DNA of 64,000 nt. Source: Microglena sp. YARC (taxonomy: Eukaryota > Chlorophyta > Chlorophyceae > Chlamydomonadales > Chlamydomonadaceae). The DNA is taken from contig CM039464.1 in the NCBI GenBank assembly GCA_022414725.1, positions 23,897,532 through 23,961,531 on the forward strand, in the 5' to 3' direction. Numbering within the stretch: the stretch's first letter is position 1; every line of letters begins with the position of its first letter. The notes beneath the pieces were generated by a model that made no database searches, had not been told where the DNA came from, and saw only the letters and a list, made by a program, of their open reading frames with translations. The translations under genes and the position numbers were made by a program. Shown here in pieces: positions 38,761-49,922 of the stretch.

Positions 38761-41110
38761 TCAACAACACGCATCCCTGCAAAATGGAAGCGGTCTCCCT
38801 TGACCCAACAGTTCCATGCAGTGCAGCCTTGCGATTGTGAGAGCAGAGGAGCGGTCCCGGTCCGAGTAAGTGCTGGTTTCTGGAGAGAATCGCAGTCCTC
38901 GTACCTCAGGGTACCGCTTGATCGAGTTGTTGTCGACAAGAGAGGGGGCTAAGCCACCCCTCCTGTGTTTTTTCTTGGATTTTTTACGTGTGCAGTACAC
39001 CCTCACCGCCAAACTGGTCGCGATAAGAGACCTTTGGAGTCTCCTTCAATTGGGTGTGACCCAACAACTCGTAACCTAGACGAATCTGCCCTTCCGTGGT
39101 ATTTGGACACTTGGAATTTTGTAAACACATTCCTTCTTGGCACCGGTTTCCCAAGACATGAGAGTCGTCTTGAACTCATCTGTCACATGAACCTCCTCTT
39201 TGAAGAGGCGCTTGCAGGAAGCAAACATAGATCCCGTAGGCACAGCTACCTCTCCTGTCCGGTAGCCTTCAGAGTCGTGATTGCAGAACCATATGCTACG
39301 CGAACCCTCAGGCAGGATGATCCAACTTCATGTTGCGCTTGATCCCTGCCCAAAATGAGTCCATAGCCTTGCGCTTGCCAATGTCCCTCTGAAAGTTGTC
39401 TCGGGATTCTCTGCGACGGAGTGCCATCCTCCACCACTCGTCGGAAAACGTAGCGTAATTTTTCAAGTAAGCCGAGATATCATCCTTTCTGGATGTTACT
39501 CAACGCTGCTCCATTTTCACGAAGAGACTCCCATCTAGGAATCATGTCTGAGAAACGTTTTTCTTGCTGTTTTTTCTGTTTCTTGATACCAGACTTGTAG
39601 TAAAAAGCTCCGTGTGTAAGCTTCCATGTCTTGCTTTTGTCGTCTGCCAGATACGTGACTGTAGCGATGTTGCTCCTACCAGGATCCACACCCAGAACGA
39701 CGATACCCATATCGGGCAATGTCGTTTTGAGTTTATGGTCATACTGTTCTGAGACGCTCATACCTTCATCGTCACGAGACCTCTTACTTGTCTTCTTCAG
39801 ATCGGATACACGAAACCTGCTACTGTCTTGCTTGTACTGCAATGCTCAATGAGACTCCGTCAGTACAGATGCTACAATCGAACACCCACCCCGTCTTGAC
39901 AGTGGTTTCTTGAAGAAGGAACCTGCGACTGTTTTTCGGGCGTTCACGAGCGTGTCATACCTACCCTTGCATGTCTGTACTCGTCAGTAGCCTTGATATC
40001 ATTAACGTCAGTATCGTACTTCTGTTGGGCCAACTTGTATGCCTCCCATTCACCAGGACCACATGATTTTTTCTTCTTAACTGCAGGCTCAGAGGCAACA
40101 TGAAGCGGTCGGGATCCTTTACATTTTTCCACTTTGAAAGCTCGACGATGTTTGGGTCTTTGGGGAACACGTGCCTGAATAAGTTCACGAGGGTCTTCAT
40201 GTCAAGGCGGACATGCGCCCGTTGGACATTAAAGATGGGCATCAACCGGATACGACGTGCACCAATAGCCTCCAACCGTGTCTGCATCCAATAATTGAAC
40301 CGGACCATGGTCGGGAAGTCCATGTCTTTGCCATAGTCATCATAAAGTCGACTTCCATCTGGAACTTTCAGCCTGACTCGAACTTCACGGACATACTCCT
40401 GAACAGACTCTGGCCAAGATTCCATCTCCTGTATTTCTTGTTGGATAACCCTCATCACGTCGTACACACGGATGGTCTTCGGAGCTCCCAGTGCATTCAA
40501 AGTAGCCTTAGTGAGGCGGGTCAGACGAGGTACCAAAGGAACCCATGCGTTGTTCGACACGACAGTGCTCAATGTGTGACCGGCATAGTTCAAAAACCTG
40601 GTCGAAATAGATAGGTAGGAGTTGATGTAGTCAGGGCCATCGCTACCAAGCACCTTTCCGATTACGTCTTTCACGGATTCGTATGATATTCTACTCTCTT
40701 CATCTGGAAAGACGCCGTCAACTCCGATCCTTAGCCAATCCTTCCAGTAGGTATCCTTCATATCGTACATATTAGGAATCGGCAGGTCGCCCTCCATGAG
40801 CCTCGTGACATGGAAAGTCAGCAACAGACTGGAACGCCGCAACATGCGGCTCACCACATTGACGAGCTGATCCACATGCCCCCTGAAACTTACCGAATTC
40901 TTCATTGTCAAGACTCATTGCCTTCTTCAAGGCGCATTTCACAACGCACATCTTTTCCACCGTCTTGTACTCTGGAGGGGGTCTGGCGATGAGACCATTG
41001 TCTTCGCATAAACGGACAATATCGTCCTTCTTGTCCTTTGAGGAGTATGCTACTTCGGCCAATTTTAGTAGCTCCTTCAATTTCGCGACTGTCGGAGGTT
41101 TCGTTGCCAT
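38761..41110 (-). pseudogene. Fanzor (TnpB-like RNA-guided nuclease), frameshifted
   Basis: The ATG at 41108-41110 starts a small SAP-like region (TVAKLKELLK..KKDDIVRLCEDNGL). Next, LLTFHVTRLMEGDLPIPNMY and FNYWMQTRLEAIGARRIRLM with HVRLDMKTLVNLF match the N-terminal half of Fanzors. TDGVSLSI lies near 39860. RuvC-I is VVLGVDPGRSNIATV (Asp at 39684-39686), the RuvC-II acid lies in VTDEFKTT (Glu at 39175-39177), and RuvC-III is RGLRF..SDRDRSSALTIARL (Asp near 38860). At least six frame changes break it. All three catalytic acids are present in the pieces. The related TnpB and Fanzor proteins cut DNA guided by an element-derived RNA. Confidence 0.85.
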
Positions 41111-41169
41111 CTTACATAATTTGTACATCACAGAACTCTTTATACAAACATTCACATACGTGTTCCATA

Positions 41170-41620
41170 CGTGTTCCATACGTGGTCACCTTAGCGAAGC
41201 ACAGCTCAATAGCATTGAATTCTGGACTGTAAGGAGGAGTGTAACAAAATATTTACGGGGCTTCTGAGGACCAAGTTCTTATGGATACTGGCGTTGTCCA
41301 TTATTACTACTGAATTATTGCACAAAACTCAATGAGTCAATAAATGCAGCGAAGTCCGTCTTCTTCACAGATCCTTTCTTCACAACGAACTCCTTCCTAC
41401 CATCTGAAAAAACTGCCATCAACAAACTATGGTGTACCCACCCACCAGTAGTTTTAACGATAACAGGTTTTCCTACAGGGGAATACCCATAATGTGGCTT
41501 GAGACTCTCACTAAACCCACATTCGTCAAATGATACTACAATTTTCCCAGCATTGATTGTATCCTTGTATCTACTACAAAATTCAGTGACAAGTGAAACT
41601 AAGTCCCCTTTACACTGTCC
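41170..41620 (-). pseudogene. Tc1/mariner (IS630-like) DDE transposase, C-terminal part
   Basis: Minus strand: KIVVSFDECGFSESLKPHYG (first Asp), PVGKPVIVKTTGGWVHHSLL, then after one frame change VVIMDNASIHKN (second Asp) and after another TPPYSPEFNAIELCFAKV (final Glu). The spacing of about 32 residues between the second Asp and the Glu fits the DD34E type. The N-terminal DNA-binding domain is missing, since only 70 bp separate the remnant from the terminal repeat. A piece of the same gene recurs at 50195-50235. Confidence 0.88.
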
Positions 41621-41765
41621 AATTTTCTAACGGCGATGTCGTACATTTATTTCCATCTGATATATGTTTCATTTTACTGTTTCGCCGACTGTAGATACCG
41701 CCAACAAAACACAGGCTAGTGGAAAACCCTGAACCCACGTACTATATCATCTTCTCGCTTGCATT

Positions 41766-43200
41766 ATGTCTGTCCATCAAGATGCATTCTCTCACGCGTC
41801 CATCATCATCATCATTCTTCGTCGTCGTTTCCTGTGCTGACGACGTCGTTGCCACGTGAAATTATGTTTCAAATCGCCATTTGTCTTCGACCCCCCGGAT
41901 CGTCCTACTGTGCAAAACCCTGCGCAACGGATTCCCGGGAGCGGCCCTCGCCCAACTGATCAGTCCGCCGCATAGAGCAGGAGAGATGATGGCGAAGGGG
42001 GGCGTGCCGACCTCCTAAAAGTATGCTTGGAGTCAGATCCCCTGCGCATCAAAGGTAAAGAAGGCAGACGCCGCAGGCACCCACCCATACCACCAAAATT
42101 TAGGGCGAACGCAATCAACAGCAGGCCCTGTGGGCGGCGGCCAAGGCAGGCCACGCAGACGTGTGCAGACTACTAATGGACCCAACGGTGGCTGGACGTG
42201 CGTTCCGGGGCACGCCGCGAACGCCGTCAACAGCAGGGCCCTGTGGGATGCAGCCAAGGCGGGACACGCAAGTGTCTGCAGCTGCTGATGGACCCCGCGG
42301 TGGCTGCCATGCGTCCAGGGCCCGCGCGAACGCCGTTCAACAGCAGGGCCATGTTTGAGGCGGCCAGGGCAGGCCACGTAGACGTGTGCAGACTACTAAT
42401 GGACCCCACGACGGCCGGCGGCCACTCGTCCAGGGCCCGGGCGAACGATGACAACAGCAGGGCCCTGTGGCGGCGCCGCGGCAGGCCTCGCTGACGTTTG
42501 CAAGCTGCTGATGACCCGGTGGTGGGCGGGCCCCGGGTTCAGGCGCGTGCGAACTACGGCGACAGCTGGGCATTGAGATTGGCTGCCCAAACGGACACGC
42601 GGACGTCTGCAAGCTGCTGATGGATCCAGCGGTGCTGGAATTGAGTTCAGGGCCAGGCGAAGGCTTGCAACAGCTGGCATTGAGATTGGCTGCCCAGAAC
42701 GGACACGCAGATGTGTGCAGACTACTAATGGACCCCACGGCGGCAGGTGCCCCGAGTTCCGGTCCTGGGCGAAGCTACGGCGACAGCTGGATCTTGTGTG
42801 CGGCCGCCAGGGAAGGCCATGCGGACGTCTGCAAGCTGCTGATGGCGGCCCCCGGTTCCCGGCACGCGGGAACGCCGCCAACAGCAGGGCCCTGTGGGTG
42901 GCGGCCGCTGCAGGCCACACGGACGTGTGCAGACTACTAATGGACCCCGTCGTTGCAGGAGGCCACGAGTTCCGGGCCCGGGCGAACGCCGTCGACAGCA
43001 GGGCCTTTTGTGAGGCTGCCAAGGCAGGCCACGCGGACGTGTGCAGACTACAAATGGACCCCGTGGTGGCGGGCGACGAGTTCCGGCCCGCGCGAACGCC
43101 TCAAACAGCATGGCCTTGTGCGAGGTGGCCAAGACAGGCTACGTGGAAGTCTGCAAGGTGCTGATGGATCTAGTAATGGTGGAGGCAGGCAGGCCATGAG
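41766..43200 (+). pseudogene. GC-rich F-box/ankyrin paralogue, frameshifted
   Basis: An F-box-like start (SLPREIMFQIAICLRPP, 41850-41900) and the linker GEMMAKGG match the genes at 0.8-6.4 kb. About nine repeats follow with GHADVCRLLMDP and GHADVCKLLM cores, spread over all three frames. It is on the opposite strand to the first cluster and clearly more GC-rich (GCGGCC-type codons). If intact it would encode about 450 residues. Many one-base indels are seen, several in G or C runs. Confidence 0.7.
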
Positions 43201-43401
43201 TTCACGGAACGGTCGGTTCCTCCTCCATCGTGTATTGTATGTGGTGTCCGCAAGGTTTCTACAGAAGTAGTTCAATCTACGAAAGTCCTTCTTCTTCACC
43301 TTAGCGAAAACCTTGCAGCATCTGGATGAGAATCGTTGGAATCTATCCGAATCTACAAATTAGTATGAGAATAATTTCATGTTTGAGACTAAATAGTGAA
43401 T

Positions 43402-43722
43402 ATGGCTACTATTTCATTGTACCATTTGAATATAATGATAGTTTCGTTGGTTTGCGATGCCAGTGTGCTAGAGAGCACTGATTGGATAGAATGGATTAAT
43501 CGTATATCCCGTATATACAATCATAAAATACCAAAGTCGTTGATCGAGTCTCTTGCAAAATTCAGCATACCAGAGCTTGACGAGTTTGTCAAATCTCAAC
43601 GGTGCGTGATGACAGAAAACAATAAAAAGAAAGCCAAACAGATTGCAGAAGTCGAAGCTAGGTACGCGCAATGGATACATAGACGTGATTCTGGAAACAA
43701 CGAGTTCACAGAGAAAGATTAG
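43402..43722 (+). CDS. Uncharacterised protein, frame probably continues after an indel
   Basis: The ATG at 43402 gives 106 residues: a hydrophobic start (ISLYHLNIMIVSLVCDASVL), then IPKSLIESLAKFSIPELDEF and a Lys-rich helix. After the stop the next frame continues LDKIQRELDEAREKAKCAHD, so an A-run indel near 43715 has probably cut a coiled coil. No family is recognised. Confidence 0.4.
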   Translation: MATISLYHLNIMIVSLVCDASVLESTDWIEWINRISRIYNHKIPKSLIESLAKFSIPELDEFVKSQRCVMTENNKKKAKQIAEVEARYAQWIHRRDSGNNEFTEKD

Positions 43723-44067
43723 ACAAGATCCAGCGTGAACTTGACGAGGCTCGCGAAAAGGCAAAATGTGCACACGATGCATATGTTTCAAAAAAATGGC
43801 TCCGGAGTGGGATCGGGCGATTAGTTGTTTTGTGAAACAAAGGGAGACGGACAGACTTAAGTGGATGGGGTTGTAATGTTCAGCGGTCTGACAGACTGTG
43901 TGAAATTCATTAGAAATTGTTGGAGTTTAGGTTTTAATCCTCACAGCGGAGCGACCGAGCCACTCGTGGATGTAGCCGGTCTCCACATATGGACTGTGAC
44001 AAACAGGCGGGAAAGCGTGAGAGAAGAAGGGGGATGTCACGGCGGTAAGCTTGTCCACTCCTATCTT

Positions 44068-44140
44068 CCACATGCGAATTCCCGGTGCGACCGTGATATT
44101 CGATACCGAGTTCAAGATTCTCAACGCGACCCATGCTACA
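44068..44140 (+). repeat. Duplicate of part of the coiled-coil gene at 37.6 kb
   Basis: ATTCCCGGTGCGACCGTGAT followed by ATTCGATACCGAGTTCAAGATTCTCAACGCGACC is identical to 37576-37640. Neither flank matches. It is a short, recent segmental copy; 43860-44260 otherwise holds no convincing gene. Confidence 0.85.
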
Positions 44141-44269
44141 TGGTATTTGCAGATCCAATGGCATAAAGAAAGTCGTTGTAATACGTAGGTAGCACAAATG
44201 TCTAAACTTCAATATGAAACTATGTGCACAAAGTATACTGGGGAAACTAAGTTTTAGTCGAATCATTGC

Positions 44270-44778
44270 TACATGCTGGGGCTGAGCCGTTCACCACTGT
44301 TGGAGGCTGTGGGCATTGTGTCACGCAGCATTCCACGGGCACAAGAAGGTAGTGCTAAAGATTGTCTGTTATTGGTCAGCATTTACAGACCTGGGAATCT
44401 ACAGAGAAACAAATGTTGCAGAGATGATTGAGCTTGCATTATTCCTTGCTCAACGTAAAAATGAATCCTTTATTGCAAACTATTTAAATCAGATTTACAC
44501 ACTTGGATGTAAGTCTATCTCACACCAAGACGTACAATGGATAGTCAAAAGAAACTAAATTTTAACTCGTGCTTCAATGCGGACAAGGAGACATAACGGA
44601 AGTTCAACGGCTACTCAAGGAGGGTGCGAATCCGTGCTATAAGCAGGGAACTCCATTGATGTTTGCCATAGCAAATGGGCATTGTGCCATTGTAAGTTTC
44701 TTGATAAAACATGATGCTTATTATGCTAACCAAACATTTCTAGAGATGGCATTGCATTTGGCAAAACAGTTTGGATAA
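44270..44778 (+). pseudogene. Ankyrin-repeat protein (canonical type), frameshifted
   Basis: The last frame (44569-44778) reads CGQGDITEVQRLLKEGANP and TPLMFAIANGHCAIVSFLIK, two classical ankyrin repeats. The frame before it (44316-44558) has AAFHGHKKVVLKIVCYWSAF and ELALFLAQRKNESFIANYLN. A short upstream piece (LLHAGAEPFTTVGG) lies near 44265. The repeat consensus differs from the DVCKLLMDP family, so it has a separate origin. Confidence 0.65.
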
Positions 44779-44875
44779 TGTGAGACTTAGTAATTACATC
44801 GAAAAAATCATCAAGAACGGACAATCATGGGCAAAAGTGAAAATGCATGATCGAAGACGCACCATATTTCCTTTA

Positions 44876-45818
44876 CAGTCAACGAATACTTAAATGAAAC
44901 CGCTTCGTGTACGGCACACCTTGCGGTGTAACCTAATGTTGTCGCGACCACCGGAGGGGGACCGAGTGGTGTCTACAACAATACGAGTTTTTATTCATCA
45001 ACAACAACAGAGCTGCTGTGGGCAAATGGAAGAGGTCGTCCTTAGACCATCAATTCCATGCAGTGCAGCCTTGCGATTGTTGAGAGCAGAAGAGCGATCC
45101 GGTCCGAGTAAATGCATGTTTCTGGAGAGAATCGCAGTCCTCGTACCTCTGGGTACCGCTCGATCGATTTTTGAGAATCGACAAGGGAAGTGGCGAAGCC
45201 ACCCCTCCTGTGCTTCTCTTGTGCGCCTTTACGTTTATTGTACAACCTTACCCTAAGTGGTCGCAATCAGCCGACCTTTGGCATAGTTTTCGATTTCGTG
45301 TGACCAAAAACGTTCACCACCAACCTAAGCTTCACGTCTGCTGAACAAACGCTTGGGATCTTGTAAACACGTTCTTTTTCTTTACCCGCCTCCCACGACA
45401 TAAGAGTCGTTTTGAACTCATCTGTCACAGAAACGTCCTCTTTGAAAATTCTTTTACACGATGCGAACATGGCCCAGTGGGAACTGCAACTTCTCCCGGT
45501 CCAGTAGGCTTCAGTTTCGTGATGGCAGATCCGTAGCCACGCAACCTTCATAGCAGGAAGTTCTTTCATCATGCACCGCTTGATACCCGCCCAGAAAGAG
45601 TCTTTGAACCTTTCGTTTTCCGATGTAACGCTGCAAGTTGTCACGGATTCTCGGCGTCGCAAAGCCAATCTCCACCACTCGTCAGAAAACTTAGCGTAAT
45701 TTGACAAGTACGCCGAGATCTTATCCGTCCTCGATGTACTCAAAGCCAATTTTCTAACGGCGATGTCGTACATTTATTTCCATCTGATATATGTTTCATT
45801 TTACTGTTCCGCCGACTG
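44876..45818. mobile_element. Deleted Fanzor/mariner element (E5)
   Basis: The left end TA|CAGTCAACGAATACTTAAAT G and the right end TTTCATTTTACTGTTCCGCC GACTG|TA define a 943-bp element. The 75 bp at the right end are nearly identical to those of E4. Only the C-terminal part of a Fanzor lies inside; the transposase and the Fanzor N-terminal half are gone. The element has inserted at the 3' end of the gene at 45830-46255. Confidence 0.85.
45000..45745 (-). pseudogene. Fanzor C-terminal fragment (copy B)
   Basis: Minus strand: ISAYLSNYAKFSDEWWRLAL, DSFWAGIKRCMMKELPAMKV, VTDEFKTTLMSWE (RuvC-II acid, Glu at 45417-45419), then after one frame change EVRGLRFSPETCIYSDR and TIARLHCMELMV. In copy A the last part reads SDRDRSSAL; here the second Asp-containing triplet is altered by an indel. 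The RuvC-I part is absent, so it cannot encode a nuclease. It differs from copy A at many positions, so the two diverged some time ago. Confidence 0.8.
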
Positions 45819-45829
45819 TAGACACGAAA

Positions 45830-46255
45830 GGGGCGCTGCAGCTCAGCACAGAATAGATGCAAGTACCTCCACGGAACGTGGGCGTACTTGCGCATCAAGA
45901 CTTCTCGAATGAATATATTTGGCGACCAGTCGAGAGACCGTCTTCTCTCGCTCCTTCTTGCGCTCAACAACGCGGAAAGATGGGTGCACGTCCTCAGTGC
46001 CGCAATCAGGCTGTCGACGCCAAGACCTGTCCACACGTACTGGAAGACGACATCGGCCATCTCCCGAAAGACGGCACCTGAATTACCCGCGTCAAGTTGG
46101 TAGTACTCGTATCCAACGTCGCGACGGGGCTTGAATCGAGGGTCTCCGAAAACCAGAAAAGCGTGTGCTTTATTGAGAAATACTGTATCTATCCTTGAAG
46201 GCGAGACGACATTGTGGTCGGAGAGGATCTGTCGCACTCGGGTGTTAAGTCGCAT
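45830..46255 (-). CDS. Uncharacterised protein, 3' end replaced by element E5
   Basis: It starts at an ATG (46253-46255), MRLNTRVRQILSDHNVVSPS, and continues with AHAFLVFGDPRFKPRRDVGY. The open frame runs past 45820 into the terminal repeat of E5, which supplies the last 25 or so codons, so the original C terminus is lost. The start overlaps the end of the MscS-like gene by 11 bp. No family is recognised. Confidence 0.45.
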
Positions 46256-47059
46256 CTGCGCGGTAGAAAGTGCTAGGCTTAACGACAGGATATACTATCC
46301 TCACGTCTGTCCCGAAGTTGGTCATGTCGAACACAACCACCTGCACTCCACCCGCTCCATTCTCCTTGTACTTCCCTAGAATATCGGGCTTAATGCGTGG
46401 TGAAGTCGACATCCGGTAGTTATCTTTTTTAGTGGGATTAAGAAGGTCGTTGATTATGATACGACGCACGAAGGATACGTCGGGCACGTCTTCCAAGCCC
46501 CCCCGAGAGAGACGTTAGTGAGCTTGACATTCACATGCATCCACTTGTTTGTAGCGAGCGAGAGATTGTCGTAACATTGTTGTATATCTGTTGTTGGGGA
46601 TGGTGATGTACGCATAGTGTGGAAGTCCCCGAACTACCGTGTGTAGCAGACGGAAGTCAACCACAATACCAATTACGTCTTTGACCTGTATGGTGTCGCC
46701 GATGCGGTAGATTGCAAAAGGTTGCAAATCAGCACACCCGATAAGAAGTCGCCAAGCACTCCCTGCATTGCCAGACCAATGGTTAAACCGAAAGCGGTAA
46801 TAATCGCAACCACACCCGTTGTGTGCAGCCCCACGGCCTGCATTGTCACAAACACACCCAGAATTATAACGACCCAGAACGCCATCAAGGCGATCAGCCT
46901 GGTGAGCACGCTCCGCTTGTCATCTGTCTTAATGTCCCCTAACTCCTTTCCTGCATCGTCTGATTGTTGTAGGGTCACGGCGACGATGTCACGGTCCTTG
47001 GCCAGGACGAGTCCCCGAATACCGACCGCGATTGCAATGGTCACCACAATCATGACCAT
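46245..47059 (-). pseudogene. MscS-type mechanosensitive channel, frameshifted
   Basis: The ATG at 47057-47059 is followed by a hydrophobic helix (MVMIVVTIAIAVGIRGLVLA), a second (LIALMAFWVVIILGVFVTM) and the pore helix AFGLTIGLAMQGVLGDFLSG, very close to the MscS TM3 pattern. A frame change near 46725 leads to QPFAIYRIGDTIQVKDVIG and YITIPNNRY, the beta domain. A second change near 46510 leads to SFVRRIIINDLLNPTKK and VQVVVFDMTNFGTDVRIVYP, the alpha-beta end. It has about 270 residues, the size of bacterial MscS. This is a different subfamily from the channel at 10-11.7 kb. Confidence 0.85.
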
Positions 47060-47229
47060 CGCAATCCCTCGCGGGTCAATATGCCGCGACTAGAAAGATC
47101 CCAAATGTTCGATTCTTGTTGTTTTACCCCCCCTTTGCCCTTAACGGAATATTTTGTCAAACGACTCAAAGTTTTTGAGGCGGCCAACATTCTTATAAAG
47201 TAAATATCTTAAATTTAGATGGTGCATAA

Positions 47230-47400
47230 ATTGTGGGACGTAGGTTGGCAATGGCAGTCCGTCGAACTTGGGACAATCGCCTTCGTTGAAGACAAGAACA
47301 ACGCCAGCCTGCCACATGAAGTCGGACGAGTTCCACGTGTTACACCCACAATGCGTTTGATAAACGCCTTCGTCCAGTGAGAAAAGTAGTGCCCTTTTTT
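47230..47400 (-). pseudogene. Fragment of the D5 helicase
   Basis: SSDFMWQAGVVLVFNEGDCP KFDG matches the helicase core of the copies at 48.5 and 50.8 kb and is flanked by unrelated sequence. It is a third, very short copy, directly to the left of element E3. Confidence 0.75.
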
Positions 47401-47581
47401 GCAAAGTCACGGGAATATATAGGCACGATGATGAGCGAAGTGCAGAGGAATGTTTACATTGATAATGTGGCTTTTCAATATAATTATTTGCTTTGTCCTG
47501 CTTGAATACTTGAAAGTCAAAGAACATTGACAAACCGGTCGAGGATATAATCACTCTTGGGATGATGGGTCGTCTACAGTA

Positions 47582-47943
47582 CAGCCAACGGAATACTAAA
47601 ATGAAACCGCTTCGTGTACGGCACACCTTTATGGTGTAACGCTAATAGTGTAGCAACCCACGGGGCAGTGGAACACCAATTACGATTTGAATCAACAAAT
47701 TGCAGGATGTTAACGAGAATATCGTGGTTATTTTTTAGATAACGGCTCTCCATCATGCAGACTCCATATCGTTCTTTTGTCGGTACGTTCGAGAGTGTCC
47801 ATTGAAGGACCAGCCGCACTTAAGCGATCGCCTCTTCACCGGTACCGTGGCCCAAAAGAACACGGGGTCTTTGTTGATGTGCAATGCGTCATGAAAGGAG
47901 GTTTCTTTGCTGGACGGGCCATTTTGTAGGACCATCCACTCAT
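47582..47943. mobile_element. Deleted element of the Fanzor/mariner family (E3)
   Basis: TA|CAGCCAACGGAATACTAAAA TG begins the left terminus, followed by the hairpin CACACCTTTATGGTGT and GTGTAGCAACCCACGGGGCA GTGG. The interior equals that of E1 (minus-strand FHDALHINKDPVFFWA-type remnant). The right terminus is missing; similarity stops near 47943, 40 bp from the 3' end of D5 copy 1. Confidence 0.75.
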
Positions 47944-47982
47944 ACAATATGATTGTCACCAGGAAGTAATTCATATTGCAAT

Positions 47983-49922
47983 TTAGCTGGCCCCCACTAA
48001 CTTGATGCCTCGAATGACCCTCCGCTTCACAACCTTCTTCTTCTCTTCCTCCATAGAGATTGCCACCTGCGATGTCTCTTTCCACTCTGTTCCCTGTTTG
48101 CCCGAAAAGAACGCCTTTACCAACTTGGTGCTGAAGGATGCATCGTGTCCATAGTGGGACTCTTTCCAACGGATCTTGAGGTCCCGATCCACACCGCGTC
48201 CGAAGACGCCCCCGTCACCTCAACCACCTCCTCTAGCCACTCGGTCAGGGGGTTGGCGGCTGTCCGCAATACCAGACCCCCACTCGGTCATCGAGACGGC
48301 AGGTTGTCGAAGAATGCTGGAGCGCCCCGGTCGACGAAAGTGCTCGATGAGCAGCTGCGCGCCAGCGCAGACCTCCATGTTGTAGGATGTCGGCTAGGTC
48401 GTCGCGGCGCTCAAACTCGTGCTTGCGCTCAGGGTGTAGCCACAAAGTTTGATCGCATGGGTACCGACCATCCGCTGACGAAGACGCTGTCTCCTCCGTC
48501 GAACTTTGGACAATCGCCTTCGTTGAAGACAAGAACAACGCCAGCCTGCCACATGAAGTCGGACGAGTTTCCCCGTGCCCACATGAGCGCCCTTCGATAC
48601 GCACACCCTCTCCCCCCGCAAATGCGTTTGATTAAACGCATCGTCCAGTGAGATACCGGGTTTCATTTCTTCTGACACCAGGAGCCTCACGCCCTTCATT
48701 GACTTGAGTCCCGCGTCGTGGTCATCACAACTCCTTGCAAACAACCCCGTTGTCAGGAGCTTGTTTCATCAAAGCTCCCTGTACTCGTCAAAAAGCTACG
48801 AAAAGGGCCAAAACGTACTCTTTTCCGTTGTCACCAGATGTCTTATCGGTGACAGCTAGGGAATTTCTTCACCTTGCGGCGGCCGGACAGAAGTCCCGCG
48901 AAAATATGCGAGCACGACGTCACGCTCCTCGTCAACCGGCATGACTTTCCGCAAAAAGTCATCGAGTTCATCCCTGCATCGCTGAGGTGGTTGTTGTCCA
49001 TCTCCCTGGTAATCCACTTTGCGCAGCTACTAATGTTGTCGTCATCTCGACTTTTCGGAACACTACTGTGTCCCTCGACGAGCTGTCGAAACGCCGTTGT
49101 TGACTGCAAAGAGATCCGGGTGTTGATTCGAGGTTATCGGCGAATGTCTCTGTCAAGGACGAGAGATGCAGCGGATTGAAGGAACGCAGAACGTCCCCGA
49201 CCCGTGTCGACAAAACCACCGAAAGCTTCTCATCGTCTTTTCTTCTTCTCAGCAGAGAATTGGATTTTGAACTCAGTTGCGATTACGTTAATTATCCTCA
49301 TGTTGCTGCAGTTCGACCATCGATTCGGTAGCAGGGTTGCAGTAATACATGTCGCCGACACATTTCATTCCTTCTTTAAGTCTGGCACAAACTTGATTCG
49401 GCTGAAGAATTCGGGTGAGGCCTCCATGAAATTCTCCGCCAGAGCATCCACAGTGATTGAGGACGACGACAACGAGTCATCATTTCATCGTCCGCTGTCC
49501 CATTTCCCCCACCCAACCATGATGATGTTCAAGCCTTGCCTCGAACGTCTCGTCCCTCAGCATAGAGCCTGCGAATGCCATCACGTTTGTCACTCCGCGA
49601 TGAGACCTTGTGTACCGGATCAGCCTTAAAACTTCCCTTCTCTTCAAATCCAGGTCCGCTACCATCATAGAGGTTGATATCCAGGCGTCCACATCCCTCA
49701 ACGCCGCCTCCATGCCTCGGCCGCCACGCTCTTCACCCTCCCTTCATCCACCTTGACCATTGGCACGTGTCCTCCTCGAATATGTGTAACCCCGCTGCCA
49801 CCCCCAGTCTTCTTCACGGACCCTTTCAACAAGAAGTGCGCGACCTGGCCCAGACCGTAGTCTCCCTCGTTACCAATTGTCTTTATTACGTCTGGAATGA
49901 GCATCGCGTCCTCTGACGCCAA
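47983..49922 (-). pseudogene. D5-type helicase, copy 1 (lacks the primase part), frameshifted
   Basis: Minus strand, in order: DLDLKRREVLRLIRYTRSHR and RDETFEARLEHHH (near 49.5-49.6 kb), ENFMEASPEFFSRIKFV (49.4), DVLRSFNPLHLSSL and NPGLFAVNNGVF-like pieces (49.1), the Walker A GDNGK.ST with one extra A (48.82), SSDFMWQAGVVLVFNEGDCP KFDGGD and VPMRSNF (48.45-48.55), then DLKIRWKESHYGHDASFSTK near the C terminus. This is the SF3 helicase of NCLDV D5 proteins, which unwind DNA at the replication fork. It is broken by many indels and has no primase part. Confidence 0.8.

Larger units (their letters stand above)
38644..41691. mobile_element. Tc1/mariner-type element carrying a Fanzor gene (E4)
   Basis: The left end TA|CACTCGACGGAATACTAAAA TGAAA and the right end TTTCATTTTACTGTTTCGCC GACTG|TA are imperfect inverted repeats of about 25 bp, both flanked by TA. 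Starting with CA(G/C)T and duplicating TA are Tc1/mariner properties. Inside, on the minus strand, lie a DDE transposase remnant (41170-41620) and a full-length, frame-broken Fanzor (38761-41110). It is the longest member of a family with at least eight shorter relatives in this window. Confidence 0.85.
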
